Notes: generated by a model not told the origin, from the letters alone. A stretch of 64,000 nucleotides of DNA from JAIBJN01 sp963811635 (GCA_963811635.1 CAWESB010000012.1:52672-116671); one strand, 5' to 3'; shown: positions 56,109 to 64,000, counted from the stretch's first letter. Translations and numbers: made by a program.

Positions 56109-58170
56109 ATGACTGCCTCCCCCGACAACAAGAGCAACCGAGTCTTCACACCGTCGTCGGATCGTCGCCCTCGTGCTCATCGCGCTGACGTGTGCTCGGC
56201 CTCGGCTACTTGCGCTTCGGGCCCGACGACGACCCGGTTTCGGTCCCGAGCCGGCGCGCAGGCCGGCGACCTGATCCTCGACAACTGTGAGTACGCCACC
56301 GAGGACGGCAGCTACGCCGCCGACTGCGGAACGCTCGTCGTGCCCGAGAACCGCGCCGACCCGGACTCGCGGCTGATCGCGCTGCCGGTGACCCGCATCA
56401 AGGCCAGGTCCGAGCGACCCGGCCGAGCCGATCTTCCGCCTCCAGGGCGGCCCCGGCCTCACGAACATGGAGTTCTCCAGGGCCAGCCGCTTCGCGGACG
56501 ACCACGACGTCGTCCTGGTCGGCTATCGGGGCGTGGACGGCTCCGTCCGGCTCGACTGCCCGGAGGTCGTCTCCGCTCTCAAGCACTCGACCGACTTCCT
56601 CGGCGAGGCATCCTTCCGGGCGTACGGCGACGGGCTTCGTGCCTGCGCCGACCGCCTCACAGACGACGGCGTCGACCTCGCGGGCTACGGCCTGCCGCAG
56701 CAGGTCGACGACCTCGAGGCCGCGCGCGTCGCGCTCGGCTACGACCGCATCGACCTCGTCAGCGAAAGCGCCGGGACGCGCACGGCCATGATCTACTCCT
56801 GGCGCTACCCGGAGAGCATCCACCGGTCGGTGATGATCGCGGTCAACCCGCCGGGCCACTGGCTATGGGACGGGAAGACGACCGACGAGCAGATCGGCCG
56901 CTACGCCGCCCACTGCGCGAAGGACGACAGCTGTAGCAGCCGCACGGACGATCTCGCCGCGTCCATGCAGCGGACGGCCGCCGACATCCCCGACCGCTGG
57001 TTCTTCCTGCCGATCAAGGACGGGAACGTCCGCGTCGCCTCCTTCTGGGGGCTCATGGAGACGACCGCGGATGCGGCCGAAGGACCGATCTCGGGTCCAA
57101 TGACGCTCGGTTCGTGGCTCGCGGCCGCCGACGGCGATGCGAGCGGGTTCTGGTTCCAGTCGCTCCTCGCCGATCTCGCGTTCCCCGAGTCGTTCGTCTG
57201 GGGGCAGATGGCCGCCGCCGCGAGGCTCGACGCGAAGGCGGCGAGCGACTCCTTCTCCTCCGGCAGCCTGAAGCCCGATTCGAATCTGGGCGACGCGGCG
57301 ACGGCGTTCACCTGGGGCGGCGGCCGGATGGCCGACTCCTGGCCGGCGGTAGCGGACGAGGACGAGTACCGCACTGTGCGCGCGTCGAACGTCGAGACGC
57401 TGCTCATCGGCGGGGAGCTCGACCTCGCGACGCCGCCGCAGGCCGCGACGAAGGAGCTCCTCCCGCACCTGCCGAACGGCCGCCAGGTCGTCTTGCCCGG
57501 ATTCGGGCATTCGGGCACCTTCTGGACGGAGCAGCCGGAGGCAGGTACCCACCTGATCAGCACGTACCTTGCGAGCGGCAAGGTGGACGACTCCCGCTAC
57601 GAGCCCCAGGCTGTCGACTTCACGCCCGAGGTCACGCAGACCGCGCTCGGCAAGGGCATCGGCGGCGCGATCGTCGGCCTCGCGCTCCTGACCGTCCTCT
57701 CGCTGCTCTGGATGGCCGGCCGGGTGCGCAGGCGGGGCGGCTTCGGTCGCAAGGCCAGCGCGACGCTCCGCTCGGTGTACCCGGTCGTCCTCGGCCTGGG
57801 CGGTTGGTTCATCGGCGTCCTGATCGTCGTCACGACGATGCCCTGGGTTCCGCTCGACGACGAGCTGCTCGCGGTGCTCTCGGTCGGCGTGCCGATCGGC
57901 CTGGGGATCTACTGGGCCTGGGTTCCCCGCGACGGGTCCGGCCCGACCAAGACCGCGGGGTTCGCGGGGGCACTGGCCGGCGCCCTCGTCGGCGCGTGGC
58001 TCGGGTTCAACACGACGACGGGGCTCCTGGCGCTCATCACCGCGATCGCGGGAGCGACCGTCGGCGCAAACCTGCTGCTCATCGCCCTCGACGTCGCGTG
58101 GGCCCGGTCACTCCGTGACCGTCCACCGGCGCCTGCATCGTCGCCGGTACCTTCGGGCTCCGGGGCCTGA
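56109..58170 (+). pseudogene. Alpha/beta hydrolase with C-terminal membrane helices, several frameshifts near the 5' end
   Basis: From about 56420 one long frame is intact: PIFRLQGGPGLTNMEF, HDVVLVGYRGVDGS, DLVSESAGTRTAMIYSW (nucleophile region as SESAG), ETLLIGGELDLATPP, VLPGFGHSGTFW, then five or so membrane helices. Upstream the protein is split over frames: MTASPDNKSNRVFTPSS, then RIVALVLIALT, GLGYLRFGPDDDPVSVP, AQAGDLILDNCEYATEDG, with shifts in about 56155-56260 and near 56415. Full length would be about 685 residues. GAAAGGAATCCCGCC precedes the ATG. Sequencing error or recent decay. Confidence 0.78.
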
Positions 58171-58193
58171 ACGACGCTCTCCTCTACTTCGAT

Positions 58194-58224
58194 GCCGAGA
58201 GGGCGGCCCGGCCGCCCTCTCGGC
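58194..58224 (+). terminator. Strong hairpin terminator of the MMPL operon
   Basis: GCCGAGAGGGCGGC pairs perfectly with GCCGCCCTCTCGGC around a CCG loop (14 bp). Confidence 0.75.
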
Positions 58225-58328
58225 CTACTGCCGAAAGTGTCGACGGCTGCGAGAGGAATCCCGTGCGGACGCGCTACGAGAGTGGTGCTTCTTGTTCTGC
58301 GCCCTGTTCGATCGTCTCTCGCTCGTAG

Positions 58329-58610
58329 TCAAAGACAGTCGAGCCGCTCGACGACGACGAAGCCAGTGTCTTCGCTGATGACCCGAGCGATTTCCGGAAT
58401 CACGTGATCGGGCTTGAGGACAAACCAGGTCGGGTTCGAGCGGATGCGCTTGTACTCCTCCAGGCTCAGCGCGACCGTGCTCATGCAGTCCTCGTAGCCG
58501 CACTCGCACACGAAGATCGCAACGTCGAGGTTGGCGCCGTCTCGGATGCGGTCGTTGACCTCGGCGAACAGCGCCTGATGGTGCTCAAAGTGCTTGCGAG
58601 ACTCGGTCAC
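58329..58610 (-). CDS. Small Cys-containing protein of unknown function
   Basis: 93 residues from the GTG at 58610: VTESRKHFEHHQALFAEVND helix, VAIFVCECGYEDCMSTVALS with three cysteines (CECGYEDC), LEEYKRIRSNPTWFVLKPDH, then IPEIARVISEDTGFVVVERL. The CxC-x4-C cluster followed by a helix and the Arg/Pro-rich loop recur in many actinobacterial proteins of this size as I recall. A metal or iron-sulfur site is possible. An upstream extension to 58817 is open but has no homology-like features. Confidence 0.72.
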   Translation of the reverse strand: MTESRKHFEHHQALFAEVNDRIRDGANLDVAIFVCECGYEDCMSTVALSLEEYKRIRSNPTWFVLKPDHVIPEIARVISEDTGFVVVERLDCL

Positions 58611-58904
58611 GGCCCTTGCCCTGCACGATCTGCGAGTGATTTGCCGCGGAAGGCCGAACCTACCACCAGCTGGCGGCATCTCCGCGAAAGACAGGGGTAA
58701 TTTCCCCCCGGTTGGCCGTAGCCGGTGAGCGGTACTAGAGCAAGATCGGCGCCCGTTTTTCCTAAGGGTTGAGCATCGCCCGACGCGCGCAGCGCCGTAG
58801 GACAGCCATGCGTGCACGGTCGCCTAGATGGCCAAGACGGCCAGGCCCTAGAACGGCCGCTAGCCTGGCGGTTGCCATCCGCCCAGCGGCAACGGGGCAA
58901 CGCC
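58611..58904. other. Gene-free spacer upstream of the RidA gene
   Basis: 294 bp. Contains TAGCCT (58861-58866) as a -10 candidate for RidA and a CGGCGCCCGTTTTT stretch near 58750, weakly terminator-like. No other coding signal seen. Confidence 0.4.
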
Positions 58905-59303
58905 ATGACGCTCGAAGGCATCAATCCCGAGAACCTGCCTACCCCCGAGACTTACACCCACGTCATCGCTGCCACTGGAGGCAGGCTGGTGTTCGTCGCC
59001 GGCCAAGAGCCCGAGGACGGTCAAGGCAATGTGGTCGGGCTCGGTGACCTGGCAGCCCAGGCGCGTCAGGTGTTCGCCAATCTCGGTCGTGCTCTTGCGG
59101 CGGCCGGCGCGCGGACCGATCAGGTAGCCAAGATCACGATCTTCGTTGTTCGCCACCGGCCGGAGTACTTGCCTGTGATCGAGGAAGCCCGGGTTTCGCT
59201 GTTCGGTGACCACAAGCCTGTCGACACGCTGGTAGGTGTTGAGTCGTTGGCCCGACCCGAGTACCTAATCGAGGTCGACGCGATCGCGGTTACCGACGAG
59301 TGA
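58905..59303 (+). CDS. RidA (YjgF/YER057c/UK114) family protein
   Basis: 132 residues: INPENLPTPETYTHVIAATG, GRLVFVAGQEPEDGQGNVVG, LAAQARQVFANLGRALAAAGARTDQVAKITIFV (in parts), the Arg-containing RPEYLPVIEEARVSLFGDHKP and a C-terminal ARPEYLIEVDAIAV. Trimeric enamine/imine deaminase that protects PLP enzymes from 2-aminoacrylate; the substrate Arg position (usually NR or R105) is RPEYLIEV. An upstream extension is open but the family begins at this ATG. Confidence 0.92.
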   Translation: MTLEGINPENLPTPETYTHVIAATGGRLVFVAGQEPEDGQGNVVGLGDLAAQARQVFANLGRALAAAGARTDQVAKITIFVVRHRPEYLPVIEEARVSLFGDHKPVDTLVGVESLARPEYLIEVDAIAVTDE

Positions 59304-59304
59304 C

Positions 59305-59372
59305 CGGTCCCGCCTAGAGCCCTCTGGCCGAATCGAACCAAACGGCGAGGGCATTGGCTCGCAGCGGGACCG
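59305..59372 (+). terminator. Imperfect long inverted repeat between RidA and hydrolase genes
   Basis: CGGTCCCGC (59305-59313) pairs with GCGGGACCG (59364-59372), with a nested GCCCTC/GAGGGC. The loop is long, so terminator function is uncertain. Confidence 0.3.
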
Positions 59373-59418
59373 ATCCCAAGCGGGTAGCGTGGACGGGCAA
59401 GCGAGCAGGGAGGTCATC

Positions 59419-60252
59419 GTGGCCGCAACCCGCAGTCCACTGATGCTGATTCACGGCGCTTGGCTCTCGTCGCGGAGCTGGGACCCGTTCGCCGAGTACT
59501 TCCGCGACCGGGGCTATGACGTCTCCGCCCCCGAATGGCCACGCAAGCAGGGCGACGTCGAAGAGCTGCGCGAGGCGACGGACGCAATCGAGGGGCTCGG
59601 CCTGACCGAGATCGTCGACCACTACGAGGCGCAGATCAGGGCGCTCGACCAGGAGCCGATCCTGATCGGCCACTCGTTCGGCGGGCTGATCGTCGAGCTC
59701 CTGCTCGACCGCGGGCTCGCCCGGGGGGGCGTCGCGATGAGCCCGGCGCCGCCGAAGGGGATCCTCGTCCTGCCGTTCTCGTCGCTCAAGGTCGCCTCGT
59801 CGGCACTGGTACATCCGTCTCGCTGGCACGGCGTCGTGCCGCTCACGCTCGACGAGTTCACCTACGGCTTCGTGAACACGTTCCCGCCCGAGGAGGCGAA
59901 GGCCGCATACGAGAAGTACTACGTCCCGGAGACCGGTCAGATCTTCTACGAGGCGGGTTTCGCGAACTTCCATCTGCACCCGCCCACCGAGCTGAATTTC
60001 AAGTACGAGGAGCGGGCACCGCTACTGATCATCGGCGCCGACCAGGACCACACGGTCCCCGCCTCGGTCTCGAAGAAGCAGTTCAAGAAGTACGAGAAGT
60101 CTCCGGCGCAGACCGACTACCTCGAGTTCGCCGGCCGGCCTCACCTGATGATGGCGGCCGAGAACTGGGCCGAGATCGCAGGGGCGATCGAGGGCTGGAT
60201 CGCCGGCGTGCCCGAGAAGACGGGTGTCGCGGCGGGCAAGGCGTCGGCCTAG
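59419..60252 (+). CDS. Alpha/beta hydrolase
   Basis: 277 residues: PLMLIHGAWLSSRSWDPFAEYF (oxyanion HGAW), nucleophile elbow ILIGHSFGGLIVELL (Ser), acid LLIIGADQDHTVPA (Asp) and C-terminal His in EFAGRPHLMMAAENW. The complete triad and cap region (about 120-200) put it with haloperoxidase/esterase-like hydrolases. GGGAGG precedes the GTG at 59419; TAGCGT (59385-59390) is a -10 candidate. Followed by a hairpin. The substrate is unknown. Confidence 0.92.
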   Translation: MAATRSPLMLIHGAWLSSRSWDPFAEYFRDRGYDVSAPEWPRKQGDVEELREATDAIEGLGLTEIVDHYEAQIRALDQEPILIGHSFGGLIVELLLDRGLARGGVAMSPAPPKGILVLPFSSLKVASSALVHPSRWHGVVPLTLDEFTYGFVNTFPPEEAKAAYEKYYVPETGQIFYEAGFANFHLHPPTELNFKYEERAPLLIIGADQDHTVPASVSKKQFKKYEKSPAQTDYLEFAGRPHLMMAAENWAEIAGAIEGWIAGVPEKTGVAAGKASA

Positions 60253-60264
60253 CCGCTCAGAAAG

Positions 60265-60296
60265 GAGCCGGGGACGGCCGGCCTCGTCCCCGGCTC
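60265..60296 (+). terminator. Hairpin terminator after the hydrolase gene
   Basis: GAGCCGGGGACG pairs with CGTCCCCGGCTC (12 bp) around an 8-nt loop, 13 nt after the stop. Confidence 0.75.
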
Positions 60297-60322
60297 GACG
60301 TCCTCAGGCGACGGCCGCCTGC

Positions 60323-60523
60323 CTAGAGGGCCGTTGGTGACGTGCCCGCGAGCCCGGAGACGCGCAGCCGCCATTCTCTCTCGGCCTCAGAGCCTGGCGG
60401 AAAGTCGACGGCCATCTCGTTCCGCCCATCCCACCGGGTGAGGCGGTTCAAAGACCGGGCGAGGACATAGCCGATCGCGAGCCCGGCAAGGATGAACCCG
60501 AGCGCGTTAGGAACTGTCCGCAC
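60323..60523 (-). CDS. Small single-helix membrane protein
   Basis: 66 residues from the GTG at 60523: short N-terminus VRTVPNA, one membrane helix LGFILAGLAIGYVLARSL, then a soluble tail NRLTRWDGRNEMAVDFPPGS, EREWRLRVSGLAGTSPTAL. The GTG sits 7 nt after TAGACT on the minus strand (60531-60536), matching the leaderless pattern and supporting a real gene. No family recognised. Confidence 0.6.
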   Translation of the reverse strand: MRTVPNALGFILAGLAIGYVLARSLNRLTRWDGRNEMAVDFPPGSEAEREWRLRVSGLAGTSPTAL

Positions 60524-60530
60524 CGGTGTG

Positions 60531-60536
60531 AGTCTA
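60531..60536 (-). promoter_or_regulatory. -10 of the 66-residue membrane protein gene
   Basis: TAGACT on the minus strand, 7 nt before the GTG at 60523. Confidence 0.45.
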
Positions 60537-60670
60537 TGCCGCTGGGGCCAGAGTTGGCGCCCCGGCGCGACAGCCCCGCCGTCGATCAGATGGCGGTACC
60601 CCTCGGAACGGGCAGCGGCTAGAACGCTCGGGAAACGCCGGGCGTGCCGCAAACCGAGGCAGGGAGCGAA

Positions 60671-60737
60671 GCCCTCTGACGGACTCGAACCGTCGACCCC
60701 CTCCTTACCATGGAGGATTCAGGCCGCAAAAGAGGGA
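60671..60737 (-). pseudogene. Degenerate tRNA-Thr (GGT) with truncated D arm
   Basis: Read on the minus strand: anticodon arm CCTCC-ATGGTAA-GGAGG (anticodon GGT), variable loop GGGTC, T arm GACGG-TTCGAGT-CCGTC and 3' acceptor strand AGAGGGC. The 5' acceptor strand is TCCCTCT (6 of 7 pair), but only about 14 nt remain for the D arm, too few for a normal tRNA. No encoded CCA. It may be a decayed tRNA or the 3'-half scar left by an integrated element. Confidence 0.6.
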
Positions 60738-61154
60738 CTCAGAACAGCCCTTGCTGGCGCGTTTTTCCTGCAACTACGCCGCTTCGTCGGTCAGACGCAT
60801 CCTTCCCTCGAAGAGCCTTGAGCCTCCCTCAAAAGCCTCGAACCTGTCCCCAATACCTATCCCCAGATCCCAGGCGGACAGCTCCGAGACCGAGCATCGC
60901 GCCGAGGCGGATCCGCCGGAACTTGCTAGGCCTCGCCGATCGAGCCACGCCAGGTCTTCACATGATTGCTGGCAACATCGAGAGGCTTCGGCGCAGATGC
61001 GGCAGTGCTCGTGATGGCCCGCTCGCCGTCGAGCACTTCCACCTGGGCGGTCGCGTCGCCGCTACGGTTCGATCGGCGCTGGATACAGAGTCGCCCCAGC
61101 CCATCACCGCACCTGCACGACGGGAGTTGTCTTATGAGCACGAAAGGAAGCAAG
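60738..61154. other. 417-bp gene-free region next to the tRNA remnant
   Basis: Lower G+C than the surroundings, with stops in all frames that interrupt any long coding pattern. No promoter or repeat recognised besides CGAAAGGAAGC, the SD of the next gene. It may be residue of an element inserted at the tRNA. Confidence 0.4.
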
Positions 61155-61634
61155 ATGGCTGACGGTGTCCAGGTGGCGAAGCGCCGGCTCGACGCGAGCA
61201 AGAACGATGCACTGATCGGGATGGCGCGGATGGGCGCGGATGCGTTCGGGTACAAGGCAGACCTCCGGATCGACCGCCAACTCGCCCAACTCCTTCGCCT
61301 GCGAGTTTCGCAGCTCAACAACTGCACCTACTGCCTCAGCCTGCACTACGAGGCGACGCGCGATGCGGGCATCCCACGGGCCAAGATCGACACCCTGACC
61401 GCGTGGTGGGAGACCGAGCTTTTCTCCGAGGCCGAGCAGGCGGCGCTCCGCTACGCCGAGGCTCTCACCCGTGCGGCTGACACCGACCGAGACGCGGCGT
61501 TCCAGCGCTTCCACGACGCGCTCGCCGAGAACTTCAGCCTGGAGCAGATGCTCGAGATCGTCGGCGTCGTCGTCAACATGAACGTCTGGACCCGGATCAA
61601 GCTCGCCGAGGGCGCGATGCCGGGCCCGGCCTGA
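61155..61634 (+). CDS. Carboxymuconolactone decarboxylase / AhpD-like protein
   Basis: 159 residues: RIDRQLAQLLRLRVSQLNNCTYCLSLHYEATRDAGI (in parts), with the AhpD-type redox motif CTYC followed by H four residues later, then FSEAEQAALRYAEALTRAADT and LEQMLEIVGVVVNMNVWTRIKLA. This is the CMD/alkylhydroperoxidase fold, an oxidative-stress or thiol-redox protein. The ATG at 61155 follows GGAAG; an ATG at 61134 is an alternative. Confidence 0.9.
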   Translation: MADGVQVAKRRLDASKNDALIGMARMGADAFGYKADLRIDRQLAQLLRLRVSQLNNCTYCLSLHYEATRDAGIPRAKIDTLTAWWETELFSEAEQAALRYAEALTRAADTDRDAAFQRFHDALAENFSLEQMLEIVGVVVNMNVWTRIKLAEGAMPGPA

Positions 61635-61999
61635 GCTCTGCCGCCGCTCCGAACCCCGCAGCCGCACCGACGCCGGCGCGTGCGGGGCGCCTTCTCCAAG
61701 GTCCGGACGGGGACGACTACCCGGTCATGACCGACTCGTCAGTGAGGGTTCGCCCCAAGGTCAGTGATCATCCCGAAGGGCGATTCGCGAAAGAGCCAAC
61801 CGCGTCGGTCGGCTGCGTCTAGCCCGACCGTCATAGTCGACTAGACAACGATTCGCCAGGCCAGCCGGCACGGGTGCGCCTCGGCAAGACCCGGGCTGCA
61901 ACCCACTAGCCTTGAAGAGGTGGCGGCGACGTAGAAGCTCAGCCCCTCTGGTGCCTCGGCAATCCTCGTCATCCGCTCGCGCGCGCGCAGTTGGGGCGG
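61635..61999. other. 365-bp gene-free region
   Basis: Between the AhpD-like gene and the 3' end of the ZIP gene. Contains imperfect direct repeats (GTCAGTGA at 61739 and 61760 followed by similar bases) and a TAGCCT hexamer near 61910 that leads only into a 4-codon frame. I see no gene. Confidence 0.4.
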
Positions 62000-62755
62000 T
62001 CAGCTGAGTAGGTAGCCGGCGATGAAGCCGAGCACGGTCGCCGTCGCGACGCGGCTCGACACCTCGGCGAAGGCGTGAGGGACGATCGAGATCGAGACGA
62101 CGGCGAGCACGGCGCCCGCGGCCAGGGCCTGAGCGCCTCCGACGAACTCGTCGCCGGCGTTGGCGAACGCGGTGCCGCCGAGAATCACAGCGCATGTGAG
62201 AGCGAAGCCAATGCCGCCGAGCAGCACGAGGGCGAAGCGCTTCGTGTGGCCGCCGGTGATGATCGGCTGGGCGGCTCCGTACGCCTCGACCACGTTGCCG
62301 ACAACGATTCCGACGAGCAGCGCAAGCCCGATCTCGCCCTCCGCAACCGTTAGGCCCAGCGCTATCGACTCCGGCACCCCGTCCACGAAAAGTCCCACGG
62401 CGATCGACTCGCCACGGGCGGCCTCGGCGTGGTCGACGGACATCGTCATCGGCTGGCCAGCCGCGGCCGCCTGGCCCGAGCGGCGCATCTCCGCCATCGC
62501 CTCGTCGCGGGTGAGCCACGCATCGGCGCCGACGTAGACCAGCGTCCCTGCCAGAAGCCCAAGCGCGGTAACCACCGCGCCCGCGCGCTCGTCCGCCTCG
62601 GGGACGAGCTCGAAGGCGATCGCCGCGACGAGGAGGCCGCCGCCGAACGAGGTCACGACGGCGGCGATGCGCTCAGGAAGCCGCAGGACCACCGCGACGA
62701 GGGCTCCTGCGACGAGGCTCGCGCCGACGAGTATGGCCCAGCCGATCAGCGCCAC
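62000..62755 (-). CDS. ZIP family metal transporter
   Basis: 251 residues with about eight hydrophobic segments. The ZIP helix IV signature appears as VGLFVDGVPESIALGLTV (usually HxxPEG; here D-G-V-P-E-S) and helix V as VGNVVEAYGAAQP, with a His-containing ISIVPHAFAEVS near the end. A polar variable loop (DEAMAEMRRSGQAAAAGQPM) lies between helices III and IV, without the usual His repeat. Divalent-metal transport is likely but the changed helix IV site leaves selectivity uncertain. Starts 1 nt after the NADH dehydrogenase stop. Confidence 0.85.
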   Translation of the reverse strand: MALIGWAILVGASLVAGALVAVVLRLPERIAAVVTSFGGGLLVAAIAFELVPEADERAGAVVTALGLLAGTLVYVGADAWLTRDEAMAEMRRSGQAAAAGQPMTMSVDHAEAARGESIAVGLFVDGVPESIALGLTVAEGEIGLALLVGIVVGNVVEAYGAAQPIITGGHTKRFALVLLGGIGFALTCAVILGGTAFANAGDEFVGGAQALAAGAVLAVVSISIVPHAFAEVSSRVATATVLGFIAGYLLS

Positions 62756-62756
62756 A

Positions 62757-64000
62757 TCAGCGCTGCTCGCTGTTTGTCGAAGCGCCTGTGATGAGTCGGG
62801 CGCCGCGACCGTGGGTCACGAAGCTGAACGACCAGCGGATGAGGACGAGCAGCCGATTCTGGAAGCCGATCAGATACCAGAGGTGGACGACCAGCCAGGT
62901 CGCCCAGGCGGGAAAGCCGCTGAGCCGGACGCCCTTGATGTCGGCGACAGCCGCCGCTCGGCCGATCGTGGCCAGGTTGCCCTTGTCGCGGTAGCGGAAG
63001 GCGCCGTGCTCTCGCCCCCGTAGTCGCGCGCGGACGACACCGGCCGCGTACCGGCCTTGCTGCATCGCGACGGGTGCGACGCCCGGCAGGACGACGGGCT
63101 CGCCGTTGACATCACGGACGCGGACCATGTCACCGATCGCGAACACCTCCAGGTGCCCGGGAAGGGTCAGATTGGATTCGACGGTGACGCGGCCGGCTCC
63201 GTCACGCTCGGCTCCGGTGAGCTCGGCGAGCCTGCCGGCGAGGCCGGACGCGGTGACGCCGGCAGCCCAGACGACCGCGCGGCTGGCGATGCGCTCTGAG
63301 CCACCGTCGTGGCCGGCGAGTGTCACGCCCGCGCCGTCGACTCCGATCACGGTGCGGCCGGTGAGGACGGTCACGCCGAGGCGCTGCAGCGACCGCTCGG
63401 CCTTCGCCGAGAGCGAGGGCGGGAAGCTCGTCAGTACACGATCGGCAGCCTCGACGAGGAGGATGCGGGCGCGGCGGGGATCGATGGTGCGGAAGTCGCG
63501 CCGCAGCGTGTCCCGCGCCAGCTCGGCGATCTGGCCGGCCATCTCGACGCCCGTCGGGCCGGCGCCGACGACGACGAACGTGAGCCACGCGTCGCGTGCG
63601 TCTGCGTTCGGCTCGACCTCGGCGGCTTCGAAGGCGGCGAGAAGCTGGCTCCGAACCGCGAGTGCGCTCTCCAGCGACTTCACCTCGGCGGCGCGCATCC
63701 GCCATTCCTGGTGGCCGAAGTACGAGTAGTGCGAGCCGCCGGCGACGATCAGCGTGTCGTATCCGAGCCGTTCCGGCGCCGGCACCGCCCCGACCGAGTG
63801 CAGGTGAAGTTCACGCGCGTGGAGGTCGAAGTCGGCGACCTCGGCCAGCAGCACGCGGACGTTGCGGTCGCGCTTGAAGATCGCGCGGAGCGGATAGGCG
63901 ATCTCGCCGGGCGAGAGCGCGCCCGTCGCAACCTGGTAGGTGAGCGGCTGGAAGAGATGGAAGTTGCGGCGGTCGACGAGCGTGATCTCGACCGGCGCAC
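62757..64000 (-). CDS. ndh: Type II NADH dehydrogenase (NDH-2), N-terminus beyond window
   Basis: Membrane-associated flavoprotein that passes electrons from NADH to quinone without proton pumping. 413 residues visible; the first FAD-binding GxGxxG is cut off. Seen: VDRRNFHLFQPLTYQVATGALSPGEI (in parts), YDTLIVAGGSHYSYFGH, the NADH-binding FVVVGAGPTGVEMAGQIAE, VTVESNLTLPGHLEVFAIGD (second FAD Asp) and the quinone-side PVAMQQGRYAAGVV. C-terminal hydrophobic VVHLWYLIGFQNRLLVLIRWS anchors it to the membrane. Cotranscribed with the ZIP gene. Confidence 0.94.
   Translation of the reverse strand, partial: APVEITLVDRRNFHLFQPLTYQVATGALSPGEIAYPLRAIFKRDRNVRVLLAEVADFDLHARELHLHSVGAVPAPERLGYDTLIVAGGSHYSYFGHQEWRMRAAEVKSLESALAVRSQLLAAFEAAEVEPNADARDAWLTFVVVGAGPTGVEMAGQIAELARDTLRRDFRTIDPRRARILLVEAADRVLTSFPPSLSAKAERSLQRLGVTVLTGRTVIGVDGAGVTLAGHDGGSERIASRAVVWAAGVTASGLAGRLAELTGAERDGAGRVTVESNLTLPGHLEVFAIGDMVRVRDVNGEPVVLPGVAPVAMQQGRYAAGVVRARLRGREHGAFRYRDKGNLATIGRAAAVADIKGVRLSGFPAWATWLVVHLWYLIGFQNRLLVLIRWSFSFVTHGRGARLITGASTNSEQR

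Noticed and set aside
60671..60737. Functional tRNA-Thr gene
   Set aside because: Too few bases for a normal D arm and a mismatch in the acceptor stem; annotated as degenerate instead.
1..64000. CRISPR arrays, transposons, prophage or rRNA
   Set aside because: No regularly spaced repeats, transposase/integrase motifs, phage structural genes or rRNA-like sequence were found on either strand.

Overview
The window is about 70% G+C, with densely packed genes, very frequent 4-bp ATGA/GTGA stop-start overlaps, strong G/C preference at third codon positions, and many genes that seem to be transcribed without a leader. Together with the block smc-ftsY-dodecin-ffh-rpsP-khpA-rimM-trmD-lepB-rplS-rnhB-yraN-comM-dprA and Tat/lipoprotein signals typical of Actinobacteria, this points to a chromosomal segment of a high-GC actinobacterium. 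The deep-branching Thermoleophilia (Gaiellales/Solirubrobacterales-like) is my best guess. No CRISPR array, prophage, transposase or rRNA was seen.

Layout. 0-3.5 kb: a divergent SDR / rpiA pair, then a small redox module (molybdopterin oxidoreductase, ferredoxin-reductase-like flavoprotein, zinc-ribbon protein). 3.6-15.4 kb: the housekeeping block, with a strikingly short SMC, tandem signal peptidases that share a 109-bp identical tract, and the uptake/processing pair comM-dprA. 15.4-19.9 kb (minus): a five-gene overlapping operon of class III-like alcohol dehydrogenase, formaldehyde-activating-enzyme (Fae) homologue, enolase-superfamily enzyme, amidohydrolase and PLP lyase, facing a second alcohol dehydrogenase. 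21.0-31.3 kb (minus): an eight-gene catabolic/import unit: MetE-like Zn methyltransferase, a histidase-fold lyase that has lost the Ala-Ser-Gly (MIO) triad, Gfo/Idh/MocA dehydrogenase, nucleoside hydrolase, then a complete dipeptide-type ABC importer. This is the best candidate for an undescribed pathway. 31.3-36.1 kb: ATP-grasp protein, 14-TM-type exporter, frameshifted nitroreductase, PaaI thioesterase, aquaporin. 36.1-42.2 kb: cell-surface functions, with a GDSL protein, an MBOAT plus SGNH acyl-transfer pair, a META lipoprotein and a Vps62-like membrane fusion. 42.2-49.3 kb: MOSC and SDR genes carrying single-base frameshifts, a RibD-C fragment, secreted GH3 glucosidase, lipoprotein deacetylase and a B3/4-GNAT fusion. 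49.2-58.2 kb: an ECF42-type sigma factor with its YCII partner, an orphan TOPRIM protein, and a NarL-type two-component system divergent from an MMPL exporter operon, with a perfect 18-bp palindrome between them. 58.2-64.0 kb: small unknown proteins, RidA, a hydrolase, a degenerate tRNA-Thr, an AhpD-like protein, a ZIP transporter and a type II NADH dehydrogenase cut by the window edge.

Common threads. Many genes have a TANNNT hexamer 6-8 bp before the start codon, which predicts leaderless mRNAs. In places two such hexamers overlap head to head in divergent promoters of about 20 bp. Several well-supported genes have no ATG/GTG/TTG where the protein must begin (smc, fae, the ferredoxin reductase, lepB2, the sigma factor), and CTG seems to be used in at least fae and smc. 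Five loci keep protein homology across single-base frameshifts; sequencing error or recent decay are both possible. Family names come from recognised motifs, not from searches.
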